Assembly (NCBI RefSeq): GCF_016461715.1
Contig: NZ_JAEMUI010000002.1
Span: 124,001 to 188,000, forward strand
Origin: Marinomonas spartinae
GTDB taxonomy: Bacteria > Pseudomonadota > Gammaproteobacteria > Pseudomonadales > Marinomonadaceae
Direction: 5' to 3'
Length of the DNA: 64,000 bases
The notes under the pieces were generated by a model. The model had not been told where the DNA came from. It saw only the letters and a program-made list of their open reading frames with translations, and did no database searches. The position numbers and the translations under genes are program-made. Each line of letters begins with the position of its first letter. Positions within the stretch are counted from its first letter, which is position 1. Positions 27,672 to 36,939 of the stretch are shown in pieces.

Positions 27672-29162
27672 ATGCGCTTAGAGATCCAGTGTGAAGATAG
27701 AATTGGCATGATAAGGGGGATTCTTGATTTTTTTATCCCTTACCAAATTGATATTCGCTTGATTGAAACGGACTCAAAGCGTCGATGTTTGTATTGTGGT
27801 TTTCCTGATATTCCTTTTGCTGATTTGCAGTCTTTGTTAGCGGATATTCGTCGTCTTGATGGGGTTGAGGACGTTAAGACTGTTATGTTTACGCCCTCGG
27901 AGCGTGAATATAACGCCTTGAATACGTTGCTTGAAGCTTTGCCAGATGGCGTTGTTGCGGTGGATTTAAAAGGCTATATCACCATGGCCACCGAGTTGGC
28001 CGCGGCGGATCTGGGAGTGCCGATTGACGCATTAGTGGGGGAGCCATTACAGCAGTTTATCAAAGGAGTGAATTTCTCCAGAATGGCTTGGGAAGACATG
28101 GCAGAGGGAATCAGTAAGCGTATTCGTCTGCAAAATAAATCGGTTCTTTTGGAAATGAAGCCCATTTTTGTTCCTGATGGAAGGGGTCATGCTAATCCAG
28201 CTGGTGCGGTTATTCATTTAAAATCCCAAGAAAGGTTGAACCGACAAACTGAGCATTTTAAACAGGCACCGGATATTGAAAAGCATCTTGAGACTTATTT
28301 TCAGAAGGACGTGATTCAAAGTGCGGCCATGTGCGACATGCTACAAAAAGCCAAAGCGTTTTCTATCATGTCAGAACCCTTATTGTTATATGGGGATGTA
28401 GGGACGGGTAAAAAAGAGTTACTGCGTGCTTTATATCAGTATTGGTTAGAGCAGCAATCGGACGGTGGTACCCTGATGCTTCGTCATGCTCGCGAGATAA
28501 GTGCTGAGGACATTGCTAAACTGGATCACGCTTCTGGCTGGTTTGCCATTGAAGAATTGGAATATTTGGCGCCAGAACTGCAGGTAGATTTGGCGAATTG
28601 GCTATTGCGTCAGCCAGAGCATTCGACCAGTGAGCAAGGAAAAGTAAGGCTTATCGGATTGACTTCCTTACCAAAAACGCAACAGATTAGCGAACAGATC
28701 CATTCGACGTTGTATTTTGCGCTATCTTGTTTGCAATTGCGTGTTCCCTCACTAAAAGAGCGTACAGATGATCTTAAGGGGCTGGTTCAGCAGACACTTC
28801 AAGGGTTGTGTGAACGTTACAGTGTGCCTATGCCAAGCTTGACTAAAGCGGCTTTAGTGAAGATGTCGTTATACTCTTGGCCGGGTAATATCAAAGAGTT
28901 AGAGAATGTGTGTTTACAATCACTTGGTTTGGGTAAAAGCCAATGGGATGCCGATGACCTTGTCTTAACCGATGATCGGAATGAAGAAATAGCGCTTGAG
29001 CTTGTGGATGGCTCTTTAGATAAAACGCTGAAGTCATGGGAAGCACAGTTGCTGCGTCAATTGTACCCACAATTTCCGAGTACGCGGCGTCTGGCTAACG
29101 CCGTAGGCTTAAGTCATAGTGCAATTGCGAATAAGCTAAAAGAATACAACATTGGTAGTTAA
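27672..29162 (+). CDS. tyrR: TyrR-like aromatic amino acid regulator with degenerate AAA domain
   Basis: 496 residues from ATG 27672. N-terminal ACT domain (MRLEIQCEDRIGMIRGILDFF), PAS domain (about 80-190, ALPDGVVAVDLKGYITMATELAA), a sigma-54-type AAA domain without GAFTGA (usual for TyrR, which acts on sigma-70 promoters), and a C-terminal FIS-type helix-turn-helix (RRLANAVGLSHSAIANKLKEY). Walker A is GDVGTGKKE. The Walker B position reads FAIEELE instead of the usual LLDEIG, losing the Asp. The family senses Tyr/Phe/Trp and ATP. No aromatic-pathway gene is adjacent. It lies 120 bases after the ROK gene. Confidence 0.87.
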   Translation: MRLEIQCEDRIGMIRGILDFFIPYQIDIRLIETDSKRRCLYCGFPDIPFADLQSLLADIRRLDGVEDVKTVMFTPSEREYNALNTLLEALPDGVVAVDLKGYITMATELAAADLGVPIDALVGEPLQQFIKGVNFSRMAWEDMAEGISKRIRLQNKSVLLEMKPIFVPDGRGHANPAGAVIHLKSQERLNRQTEHFKQAPDIEKHLETYFQKDVIQSAAMCDMLQKAKAFSIMSEPLLLYGDVGTGKKELLRALYQYWLEQQSDGGTLMLRHAREISAEDIAKLDHASGWFAIEELEYLAPELQVDLANWLLRQPEHSTSEQGKVRLIGLTSLPKTQQISEQIHSTLYFALSCLQLRVPSLKERTDDLKGLVQQTLQGLCERYSVPMPSLTKAALVKMSLYSWPGNIKELENVCLQSLGLGKSQWDADDLVLTDDRNEEIALELVDGSLDKTLKSWEAQLLRQLYPQFPSTRRLANAVGLSHSAIANKLKEYNIGS

Positions 29163-29202
29163 AAAAGTATTGTTTAAAGAAGGGTATGGTGGGAAAACAA
29201 TA

Positions 29203-29232
29203 AAAAAGCCACTTATCGAAGATAAATAGCTT
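29203..29232 (-). terminator. Minus-strand terminator
   Basis: On the minus strand AGCTATTTATC pairs with GATAAGTGGCT (two G-U pairs) around a TTC loop and runs into TTTTTT. It can end a transcript carrying the small ORF at 29330-29491. Confidence 0.65.
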
Positions 29233-29329
29233 CTTGCTGTACTTGACTTTTTAGTAGGTCAGCAGACAGTTTCATGATAACTCTCATCTGTTTAAACCTA
29301 TATTCTACCTAACACAGTTTGGTTAAGCG

Positions 29330-29491
29330 CTAGTAGTAGCGACGATGGGGCATGCGCTTAGGTGTTTTTTTCTCAGTCTCTATTTTAATCGGCTGCATGG
29401 TTTTTTTGGTCTGAGAAACTTGTCTCTGAATAGTCACTGCAAAAAATGCAATGGCAGCACAAGCAGCTACGAACATTATAAATTCAAACAT
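29330..29491 (-). CDS. Predicted small membrane protein (53 residues)
   Basis: ATG start with a well-placed TTGGAGAG site, 53 codons, TAG stop. One N-terminal hydrophobic helix (about residues 2-20, MFEFIMFVAACAAIAFFAV) is followed by a basic, Lys/Arg/Thr-rich tail ending RMPHRRYY, giving a type consistent with a small inner-membrane protein with a cytosolic tail. I do not recognise a family. A terminator lies about 100 bases downstream on the same strand, supporting a separate transcript. Between them, a 24-codon ORF (about 29206-29278) could also be read. Confidence 0.6.
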   Translation of the reverse strand: MFEFIMFVAACAAIAFFAVTIQRQVSQTKKTMQPIKIETEKKTPKRMPHRRYY

Positions 29492-29660
29492 CGTGTCTCT
29501 CCAAAAATATCTTTATTAAGACAATCATGAGTCATAATCATGACTGCGTAAAGCCTGTTTTGTTGTAATTAAGTAAATGGGGGTGTTAAAGGCAAAAACA
29601 ACCCTATTCAAAAATGATCACATTTTTAGCAATATTGAACGTTAGTTGACTTGGTTGACT

Positions 29661-29702
29661 GATTCGCTAAAAAGGCCGACATGCCAGCCTTTTTAGCGAA
29701 TC
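29661..29702. terminator. Long inverted repeat after the HAD phosphatase gene
   Basis: GATTCGCTAAAAAGGC and GCCTTTTTAGCGAATC are a perfect 16-bp pair around a 10-base loop, 35 bases past the end of the minus-strand HAD gene. T-rich segments sit inside the stem on both strands. Probable bidirectional terminator. Confidence 0.7.
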
Positions 29703-29736
29703 ATAGTGGTATAACCTATACTAGCTGGAAAAACGG

Positions 29737-30558
29737 TTAAAGACTGTATCGTTCGCGTAAATATCGCGCAACACCGTCTTCATCATGATGGCCGATAACA
29801 TGGTCAGCAGCCTTTTTAATATGTTCTAAGGCATTGTCTGTGGCGTATGCTTCATCCGCCATGGCAAACATGGTTAGATCGTTATCGCCATCACCAAAGA
29901 CGATAACACGCTGGGCCCCAAGCTCCTCCTTTAACTCCATCAATGAAGAGCCTTTGCATGCACCACTATGGTGTATATCTAACCAATAGGCATCTTTATT
30001 ATAAATACCACCACCGGAATAGGCCGTGATGTGTTTGTGCTCACGACTGTCTATCACAATGCGTTCAATTAACTCTGGTCGACCTAATGCACTGATGTTT
30101 GTGATAACAGCATGAGGATCGAGCTCTTCAATTGGGTGAAGGCTTAGTTGATCGTGGCTGCCTAATTCATTGGCAATGTGATCGCTCAGACTGCCTTTTA
30201 ATGTTGGATGGTAGACCTTATGCGAGCCGCTTTCGTCCAAACAAAACACGAATGGCGTGATCTCGTGCATTTCGAAAGATAAGAGTGTTTGGGAAATCAA
30301 TTCAGGGGTTAAAAAATTACGATGTCGATAGGTTTGGCTGTTGGGATTCCACCATTCCACACCATTTTTGAAAATTTGCCAGTGTGGAAAGTCATGGCCT
30401 GCGATGCAGGGCTTTGCGGCAAAGTGAGTTCGCCCAGTGGCTACCGTATAGACTATTCCGGCGGCTTTTAACCGTTCTAATGTGTCGCATGTATAGTCTG
30501 ATAGACGCTGACCCTGATTTAATAAGGTACCATCCAAATCAAATGCTAATAAATCCAT
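29737..30558 (-). CDS. Cof-type HAD hydrolase (YidA-like sugar phosphatase)
   Basis: 273 residues, HAD superfamily with a C2B cap. Motif I DLDGTLL near the start (residues 7-13), Thr in TVATGRTHF (motif II), the Lys site, and motif III/IV IVFGDGDNDLTMFAMAD. Members dephosphorylate small sugar phosphates and cofactors. Start 30558 is preferred because GAGG is 5 bases upstream; a start at 30588 has no ribosome site. Substrate not determinable. Confidence 0.87.
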   Translation of the reverse strand: MDLLAFDLDGTLLNQGQRLSDYTCDTLERLKAAGIVYTVATGRTHFAAKPCIAGHDFPHWQIFKNGVEWWNPNSQTYRHRNFLTPELISQTLLSFEMHEITPFVFCLDESGSHKVYHPTLKGSLSDHIANELGSHDQLSLHPIEELDPHAVITNISALGRPELIERIVIDSREHKHITAYSGGGIYNKDAYWLDIHHSGACKGSSLMELKEELGAQRVIVFGDGDNDLTMFAMADEAYATDNALEHIKKAADHVIGHHDEDGVARYLRERYSL

Positions 30559-30670
30559 CTCTACCTCACGTTCATAGGGCTTATTCATAGGGAAGGCACT
30601 ATGGATAGCACTGTTGTGTTAACAAGCCAGTATAGAGTTGAATACTGACTTGTTCGGGCCGAAAAATTGA

Positions 30671-31024
30671 TTATTCGGCTTTTTTGCTTAACGCAACCCC
30701 ATCAAAGGCGATGCCATCCCAACCATGTTGCATAAATTGACGAATGTTTTGATGATCTGTCCCTTCTGGGTTTTCTAACACGTCGATGCGGTAGAAGTGA
30801 CCAAATAAGGGTAAAGTTTCTTCAGGCGAAAGCTGATGTAATTGAGCAAAGTAAAAAATTTTACATGAGCCATTGTTTTCATTTAGTCCATTGACTAGCT
30901 GGCCATTTGTAAACGAGGTTGCTGTGAAGGTATATTCGTTTTCAATGACGCTAATCACTTCTTTAAACTGTACTTGATCTGGTGCGCTTTTGACTTGTTC
31001 TAATATTGAGTCGGTTGTTAACAT
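30671..31024 (-). CDS. HopJ-type III effector family protein
   Basis: 117 residues matching the HopJ family (FxEVISVIENEYTFTATSFTNG, NxGSCKIFYFAQLHQLS, TLPLFGHFYR, HGWDGIAFDGVAL). Despite the effector name, homologues are widespread in non-pathogenic marine bacteria and are more likely housekeeping proteins of unknown role. Start ATG has GGAG 6 bases upstream. A small ORF lies directly before it on the same strand. Confidence 0.85.
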   Translation of the reverse strand: MLTTDSILEQVKSAPDQVQFKEVISVIENEYTFTATSFTNGQLVNGLNENNGSCKIFYFAQLHQLSPEETLPLFGHFYRIDVLENPEGTDHQNIRQFMQHGWDGIAFDGVALSKKAE

Positions 31025-31038
31025 GAGTTCTCCATTCT

Positions 31039-31167
31039 TTAACGACTGAAAGAAGAGGCGAATAAGCCTTGGGCGTCTCGGGTTATCGTAATATTTGCTT
31101 TGCCAGCCTCTAATAGCTTGTTATTCAGGCAATGCTGGAACAATAACCGAGCCGCATTTATTGTCAT
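31039..31167 (-). CDS. Possible small ORF upstream of hopJ
   Basis: 42 codons, stop 14 bases before the hopJ start. Sequence MTINAARLLFQHCLNNKLLEAGKANITITRDAQGLFASSFSR has protein-like composition, but GGAAAG is too close to the ATG (2 bases). Could be a leader peptide or chance. Not recognised. Confidence 0.25.
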   Translation of the reverse strand: MTINAARLLFQHCLNNKLLEAGKANITITRDAQGLFASSFSR

Positions 31168-31268
31168 CTTTCCATAAAGCCTGCTATGGCTTAGTGAATT
31201 ATAAAACGGAATGCTAAATATTTGCACGACCATTACATTGTTAACCGACGGAAACCGCTTCGGTAGAT

Positions 31269-32471
31269 TTATGCAGCCTCTTCTTGCTCCGGGGAGTCGA
31301 AGTACCTGATGACAATTTGATAAGTGATTACACATAGCACTCCACACGCTGCCATGGTGCCAAGCATAGGGATAAAGGTGCCGTTATCGAGTAAGCTGAC
31401 GACAACACCGCTCAGAGCTCCTGAGGAGAATCTTAACGTCCCCGCTAAGGCTGCGACGCTACCGTTATGCTTGCCGGAATGCTTTAAGGCTCCCGCCATA
31501 AAACCGCTACCTAAGATACCGATGCATCCAGTAAACAACATACAACTGATGACGAGTGCAGCCAGAGGCGGATGTTTAAAGAAGGCTAAGACAATCATCG
31601 CAACGGTGGCACCGAATAACACCCAGACGGTGTATTTAACCAAATATTCAATGCCAAGTTTTTCGACAAAGCGATTGTTAATCGTCGTAGCAATCATCAT
31701 GGTGATGATATTGAGGCCGAATAGAAAGCCGAAATGAGAAGGCTCCACGCCATATAACTCAATATAGACAAATGATGACCCTGTTACGAAACACATTAAG
31801 CCTGCAAACTGAAAGGATCCCGCCAGAATGTAACCCACCACGGCAGGCTTTCTCAGAATAACACCGTAGTTACGTAGGGCAGAGTTAAAAGATAATGGCG
31901 AGCGATTATCTCTATGTAATGTTTCTGGAATGGTCTTTAAAAAGAGCCAGATAGCTAAGGCCGCGATAAGCGCTAAGAAAATAAAAATAAAGTGCCAATT
32001 AAATAGGGTTAAAATCGCTCCTCCTATAATGGGGGCAACCAAAGGCGCAATGGACATTACTAGGATGACCATGGACATGGCTTTAGCAAATTGATCAGTT
32101 GAAAGGCTGTCTTTGACTAATGCCGGAATGCTGACCGCGACCGCTGCACCACCAATGGCTTGAATTGCACGGCCAATGATCAGGGTGTTGAAACTATTTG
32201 AGAACGCACAAAAAATGCTACCAACAATGAAAAATGAGAGACCTGCCACGACAACTTTGCGACGGCCAATAGCATCGGAAATAGGACCAAATAAAATTTG
32301 TAGTACAGCAAAAACAATTAAGTACATGCTGAGTGTCATTTGTACCAAGTGAATGGGGACATTCAAACTCAATGCAATGGTGGGAATGCTGGGTAAATAC
32401 GTATCGATCGCCAGTGGCGTAATGCCAGCCAAAAGACCGAGTACTAAAAAAACAGGTAAGGTTAATTTCAT
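31269..32471 (-). CDS. Bcr/CflA-family MFS drug exporter
   Basis: 400 residues with 12 predicted membrane helices. MFS motif A is visible as GPISDAIGRRKVVVAG (about 63-78), and the opening LAGITPLAIDTYLPSIPTIA is diagnostic of the Bcr/CflA group (drug:proton antiporters). Divergent from an ABC exporter. A Fur-box-like site lies in the shared intergenic region. Substrate unknown. Confidence 0.9.
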   Translation of the reverse strand: MKLTLPVFLVLGLLAGITPLAIDTYLPSIPTIALSLNVPIHLVQMTLSMYLIVFAVLQILFGPISDAIGRRKVVVAGLSFFIVGSIFCAFSNSFNTLIIGRAIQAIGGAAVAVSIPALVKDSLSTDQFAKAMSMVILVMSIAPLVAPIIGGAILTLFNWHFIFIFLALIAALAIWLFLKTIPETLHRDNRSPLSFNSALRNYGVILRKPAVVGYILAGSFQFAGLMCFVTGSSFVYIELYGVEPSHFGFLFGLNIITMMIATTINNRFVEKLGIEYLVKYTVWVLFGATVAMIVLAFFKHPPLAALVISCMLFTGCIGILGSGFMAGALKHSGKHNGSVAALAGTLRFSSGALSGVVVSLLDNGTFIPMLGTMAACGVLCVITYQIVIRYFDSPEQEEAA

Positions 32472-32559
32472 AAAGTTGGCTGCGTATCAATATAGAGAAA
32501 TAGAGCATCAAATCTCGATTTAGACTGTTGTCTGATGCTGGGTTCGATATTATAAGGGG

Positions 32560-32574
32560 TTATAATCAATATCA
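32560..32574 (-). promoter_or_regulatory. Fur-box-like sequence between two divergent exporters
   Basis: Minus strand reads TGATATTGATTATAA, which matches 12 of 14 positions of the 7-1-7 Fur model TGATAAT-N-ATTATCA. It lies 89 bases upstream of the MFS gene and 175 upstream of the ABC gene. Function is an inference. Confidence 0.35.
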
Positions 32575-32748
32575 TTCCTTTGAAATGTGTAAGCACTGTG
32601 GACAGTTGCTTTTTTAAGCAAGGTTTTGCCCTGTTTTGCCATCATTTAGTAGTAGACTAGTCGGATTTTCTCAATGACTTTGATCTTTATCATAGATCTT
32701 AGCATTAATGTTTGTCGTAGCGTCAAAGATTAATGAACAAGGAAGCAT

Positions 32749-34602
32749 ATGTTACGTTTTTTTGAAAAATGGGTGGATCCTTACCCTGAAATAGAGGCAC
32801 GTGAAGCGCCCAATACGTTGTTCGCTTTTTGTCGATACTATTCAAAGGGGGTTGAAATCCCTTTGCTTGTTATGTCGTTGTTAACCGCCACTATTGCGGT
32901 TTTGGAAGTGACAATGTTCAGCTTTATGGGCCAATTGGTCAATTGGCTGGTCAAGAAAAACCCCGACACTTTTTTAAAAGATGAAAGTACTCATCTTATT
33001 ACTATGGGGGTTGTGGTGCTGGTGGCGATGCCGTTAGTGTCATTTTTGCATTCGGCGGTCCTGCATCAAACTTTGTTGGGGAATTACCCCATGCGCATAC
33101 GCTGGATGTTTCATCGCTATGTGCTGAAACAAAGTATGACATTCTTCCAGGATGATTTTGCTGGCCGCGTCGCAACGAAAGTCATGCAAACCTCCCTGGC
33201 GGTTCGGGAAAGTGTGATGAAGCTGATGGACGTGTCGGTATACATCATCGTGTACTTTTTTTCCATGTTGTTTTTAATAGGGCAAGCGGACTTTCGATTG
33301 GTTGTGCCTATTCTTATTTGGATGGTGCTGTACCTTATTTTGCAATTTTACTTTGTTCCTAAATTGAAAAAAGTTTCCTCTGAGCAAGCCGATGCGCGTT
33401 CGAGTATGTCGGGGCGTATCGTCGATAGCTACACCAATATTTCGACTGTTAAATTGTTTTCACATACGCAGCGAGAAGCCAGCTATGCAAAAGACAGCAT
33501 GGACGTTTTTTTGCAAACGGTATACAAGCAAATGCGCTTGGTGACGGGGCTGAATGTAGGGGTACAGATTTGTAACTATCTATTGGCTTTTTCCGTGGCA
33601 GGCTTGTCTATTTGGCTATGGAAAGAAAGCATTATCAGTGTGGGAGCCATTGCTATTGCGGTGAGTTTAGCTCTGCGCTTAAATGGTATGTCCCAGTGGA
33701 TTATGTGGGAAGTCAGTTCGTTATTTGAGAACATCGGCACGGTTATGGATGGCATGAAAACCATGTCTAAACCCTTGTCAATCCAAGATAACGCTGGTGC
33801 GAAACCATTGCATATTACCAAAGGCGAAATTTGCTTCGAACACGTTCATTTTCATTATGGGAAAAAACACCGAAAAGTCATCGAAGACCTTAATTTTACG
33901 GTCAAGCGGGGTGAAAAAGTGGGCTTGGTCGGTCGATCTGGTGCAGGTAAATCGACCATCGTCAATTTATTGATGCGTTTTCATGATAGTGAATCGGGTC
34001 GAATTCTTATTGACGGGCAAGATGTCAGTAAGGTGAAACAAGATTCGTTGCGTTCTCACATTGGCCTAGTGACGCAGGATACCTCTCTATTACATCGTAG
34101 TGTCCGTGAGAATTTGTTGTATGGCCGTCCTGATGCAACAGAAGAAGAGATGATTGCGGCGGCGAAAAAAGCAGAAGCCCATGATTTTATCCTGCAGTTG
34201 ACTGACCCTTATGGCAATACAGGCTACGATGCCATGGTGGGGGAGCGAGGAATCAAGCTTTCGGGTGGGCAGCGCCAACGTATCGCGATTGCGCGAGTGC
34301 TTTTAAAAGATGCGCCATTGTTGGTCTTAGATGAGGCAACATCCGCACTGGATTCAGAAGTAGAAGCGGCTATTCAAGAAAGTTTGTATCGTTTGATGGA
34401 AGGGAAAACGGTGATTGCTATCGCACACCGTTTGTCTACTATCGCAGCCATGGATACGCTCATTGTATTGGATCAAGGTAATATCGTGGAGCAAGGTTCT
34501 CATGATGAATTGATTCAACACGGCGGTATCTATGCCAAACTATGGGCACACCAAACGGGCGGCTTTTTGGGGGAAGATATTGTTGAAGAGGCAGTTTATT
34601 AA
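32749..34602 (+). CDS. ABC exporter, fused permease and ATPase
   Basis: 617 residues. N-terminal six-helix exporter domain (about 35-325) and C-terminal nucleotide-binding domain with Walker A GRSGAGKST (about 394-402), Q-loop VTQDTSLL, signature LSGGQRQR (about 505-512), Walker B LLVLDEAT and H-loop IAHRLS. MsbA/McjD/multidrug type half-transporter, expected to act as a homodimer in the inner membrane. AAGGAAGC ribosome site. Transported substrate not evident. Confidence 0.93.
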   Translation: MLRFFEKWVDPYPEIEAREAPNTLFAFCRYYSKGVEIPLLVMSLLTATIAVLEVTMFSFMGQLVNWLVKKNPDTFLKDESTHLITMGVVVLVAMPLVSFLHSAVLHQTLLGNYPMRIRWMFHRYVLKQSMTFFQDDFAGRVATKVMQTSLAVRESVMKLMDVSVYIIVYFFSMLFLIGQADFRLVVPILIWMVLYLILQFYFVPKLKKVSSEQADARSSMSGRIVDSYTNISTVKLFSHTQREASYAKDSMDVFLQTVYKQMRLVTGLNVGVQICNYLLAFSVAGLSIWLWKESIISVGAIAIAVSLALRLNGMSQWIMWEVSSLFENIGTVMDGMKTMSKPLSIQDNAGAKPLHITKGEICFEHVHFHYGKKHRKVIEDLNFTVKRGEKVGLVGRSGAGKSTIVNLLMRFHDSESGRILIDGQDVSKVKQDSLRSHIGLVTQDTSLLHRSVRENLLYGRPDATEEEMIAAAKKAEAHDFILQLTDPYGNTGYDAMVGERGIKLSGGQRQRIAIARVLLKDAPLLVLDEATSALDSEVEAAIQESLYRLMEGKTVIAIAHRLSTIAAMDTLIVLDQGNIVEQGSHDELIQHGGIYAKLWAHQTGGFLGEDIVEEAVY

Positions 34603-34684
34603 CGATGTTTGAAAAAACTGTTGGATAGTAGAGCGAGTCATGAAAGTAGAATAATCCAGTCCATTGCTATAAGAGGGGAATAGA

Positions 34685-35014
34685 ATGACATACATAATTT
34701 TATGTTTGGCGATTGTGTGTGAAGTGTTCGCGACAACGTCGTTAAAAGCGTCCGATTCCTTTTCTAAATTAGGGCCAACGGCCATGGCTCTGATAGGCTA
34801 TGGTGTGTCCTTTTATTTGCTCAGCGTGGTGATGAGAACGCTCCCTACTGGTATTACCTATGCGATTTGGGCAGGGTTGGGGATTGTGCTGATATCACTG
34901 TTTGGCTATCTATTCGCGGGTGAAAAATTGGATCTTGCCGCATGGCTGGGGATGAGCTTGATTGTGATTGGCGTGGTGATTATTAACCTATTCTCCAAAG
35001 CGGTTAGTCACTGA
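34685..35014 (+). CDS. Small multidrug resistance (SMR) efflux protein, EmrE-like
   Basis: 109 residues, four membrane helices. The essential glutamate is Glu13 in AIVCEVFATTSLK; GITYAIWAGLGIVLIS carries the Trp of the EmrE substrate site. Functions as a dimeric proton-coupled exporter of cationic compounds. GAGGGGAA ribosome site. Same direction as the ABC gene, 82 bases downstream. Confidence 0.93.
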   Translation: MTYIILCLAIVCEVFATTSLKASDSFSKLGPTAMALIGYGVSFYLLSVVMRTLPTGITYAIWAGLGIVLISLFGYLFAGEKLDLAAWLGMSLIVIGVVIINLFSKAVSH

Positions 35015-35026
35015 TTCGTTACAGAG

Positions 35027-35065
35027 CCATACAAGCGGTGCTGATGGCATGCACCGCTTGTATGG
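35027..35065. terminator. Hairpin between convergent SMR and GH13 genes
   Basis: CCATACAAGCGGTGC and GCACCGCTTGTATGG make a perfect 15-bp stem with a 9-base loop; a T run is lacking, so terminator function is probable rather than certain. Confidence 0.6.
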
Positions 35066-35084
35066 TTGACATGATAACTTATCT

Positions 35085-36845
35085 TTACTCCACGAGTTTT
35101 ACTTTACCTTTCTTGTTTGCCAACCATAAAAATTGGTAGGGCATTAAAGTGACTTTTGCTAAATGATCTTCGTATACCGTGTCAGTGACTAAATCAGTCC
35201 AATCGTCTGTGGCGATCAGGTTTAATTCTGATAAATTAAAACTTTGCGGTTGATCCGTTATATTGAAGATCGCAAATAGGCTTTGACGACGATCCAAACT
35301 TTGGCGCCAGAAAGCAAATAGATTATCTCCCATATGTAAGATGTATTGAGTAGCGTTGGGGTGGAACGCGGTCTGTGCTCTTCGTATCTGGGCTAAATTG
35401 GTGATGGCGTTGAACACTTTTTGATGATGGGTTGGGGTGTTAAGGGCATGCTCTAAGTCTTCCATCTTCCAAATATGACGATTAATAGAACGAAATTGCC
35501 CTGTATTGTCCACTCGATCTAGGTCGTTTTCTGTGCCAAAAAAGCTGTGTATATAGAACGCGGGTACCCCTTCCAGTGACATCATCACCGCTGCCGCACA
35601 ATAGAATCGAGCAAACTGCCATTGATCAGGGCCCTGTTGTACCGAGCCAGCTAAGGCGTTCCACAGACTGATGTTTATTTCATACGGCTTGGCTTCGCCT
35701 TCAGGCGTAGTTCGAGAGCTAATGCGTCCTCCAAAGCGTTTCATAGTATTGATTAAGGTTTCCAGCTCCCAATCGGTTAGCAAACCTTCTGTTGGGCGTA
35801 AGCCAATACCATCATGGGAGGCAATAAAGTTCAGATAGGTGGTGCCCTGTTGAGCGGGAGGCATGCTCATTAACCATTGCTTTAGATGTTTACAGTTACC
35901 TGTGACCAAGCTGTTGATCAGTAACGGTGGTAGTGAAAAATTGTAAATAAGGTGAGCTTCGTTAGCATTACCAAAGTAGGTTAGGTTCTCCTGATTAGGA
36001 ATATTGGTTTCAGTAATGATGACGGATTCGGGCGCGTAGTGTTCGATAACAAGGCGTAACAGGCGAATCATTTCATGGGTTTGTGGCAAGTTGATACTGG
36101 GGGAACCTGGGATTTTCCAAAGGAAGGCGACGGCATCAAGACGAAACCAGCGAATCCCTTTTTCCAAATATAAACGAATAATACGTAGAAACTCTAATAA
36201 AACGTCGGGGTTCTCGAAATTTAAATCTATCTGATCATGACTAAAAGTACACCAGACGTATTTGGTGCCATTTTTGGTCTGCACCTCACGTAATAGGGGA
36301 GAAGTACGTGGCCGAACAACGGCGCTTAGATCGGCGTTAGGATCTGCTTCATAAAAATATTTTGCCCCTGGATCGATACCCGATTTATAGTTTTCAAACC
36401 ACATACTACGGCTAGAACAGTGATTGATGACTAAATCGCCCATGACCTTAAAGTCTTTCGATATTTCCGAAATATGGTGCCAGCGCCCTGATGCCGGATT
36501 AACACTTGTGTAATCCATGACGCTAAAACCATCGTCCGAGCTATAAGGAAAAAAGGGCAATAGATGAATGGCTGAAATGCTGTTGATTAGTTTGGTTTTG
36601 ACAAACTTTTGCAAAGTTTCTAATGGCGCTTCATCTTCAGATCTGAGGGTGTCCGCATAGGTAATCAACATAATGTCAGACTGATCCCATAAATTCCTGT
36701 GGGGACGAGGGGATTCTGTTTTCGGATCTAAATTAAAGGTAGTCAGACAGTTACGGGCAAGTTCGGTGGCGTCACGATTAGGGTATAGAACCTGAAGGTG
36801 ACCGATGAGCCGTTGCTCTAATTGTGATGGCACTGTATTTTCCAT
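35085..36845 (-). CDS. GH13 sugar phosphorylase, probable glucosylglycerate phosphorylase
   Basis: 586 residues of the sucrose-phosphorylase subfamily (GH13_18). The catalytic residues are visible: nucleophile Asp237 in WFRLDAVAF, acid/base Glu279 in IITETN, and Asp345 in FIASHDGIG. The family splits sucrose or related glucosides with phosphate into glucose-1-phosphate. As last gene of an operon with a glucosyl-3-phosphoglycerate synthase and phosphatase, the expected substrate is glucosylglycerate (as known for YcjM-type enzymes), yielding glucose-1-phosphate and glycerate. The specificity is inferred from context. Confidence 0.87.
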   Translation of the reverse strand: MENTVPSQLEQRLIGHLQVLYPNRDATELARNCLTTFNLDPKTESPRPHRNLWDQSDIMLITYADTLRSEDEAPLETLQKFVKTKLINSISAIHLLPFFPYSSDDGFSVMDYTSVNPASGRWHHISEISKDFKVMGDLVINHCSSRSMWFENYKSGIDPGAKYFYEADPNADLSAVVRPRTSPLLREVQTKNGTKYVWCTFSHDQIDLNFENPDVLLEFLRIIRLYLEKGIRWFRLDAVAFLWKIPGSPSINLPQTHEMIRLLRLVIEHYAPESVIITETNIPNQENLTYFGNANEAHLIYNFSLPPLLINSLVTGNCKHLKQWLMSMPPAQQGTTYLNFIASHDGIGLRPTEGLLTDWELETLINTMKRFGGRISSRTTPEGEAKPYEINISLWNALAGSVQQGPDQWQFARFYCAAAVMMSLEGVPAFYIHSFFGTENDLDRVDNTGQFRSINRHIWKMEDLEHALNTPTHHQKVFNAITNLAQIRRAQTAFHPNATQYILHMGDNLFAFWRQSLDRRQSLFAIFNITDQPQSFNLSELNLIATDDWTDLVTDTVYEDHLAKVTLMPYQFLWLANKKGKVKLVE

Positions 36846-36939
36846 AGCTGTCTACCTGTAAAAATATCTGAAAATAGGGGAGATGAGGTCATGACCTTCA
36901 TCTGTCTTATCAACTTAACCAAAGAAAATGGACACTGGA

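Noticed and set aside
29345..29530. 61-codon plus-strand ORF in the tyrR/HAD gap
   Set aside because: It is antisense to the better supported 53-codon membrane ORF and lacks a ribosome site.
30671..31024. HopJ protein as evidence for a type III secretion system
   Set aside because: No secretion genes are present and the family is common in free-living marine bacteria.
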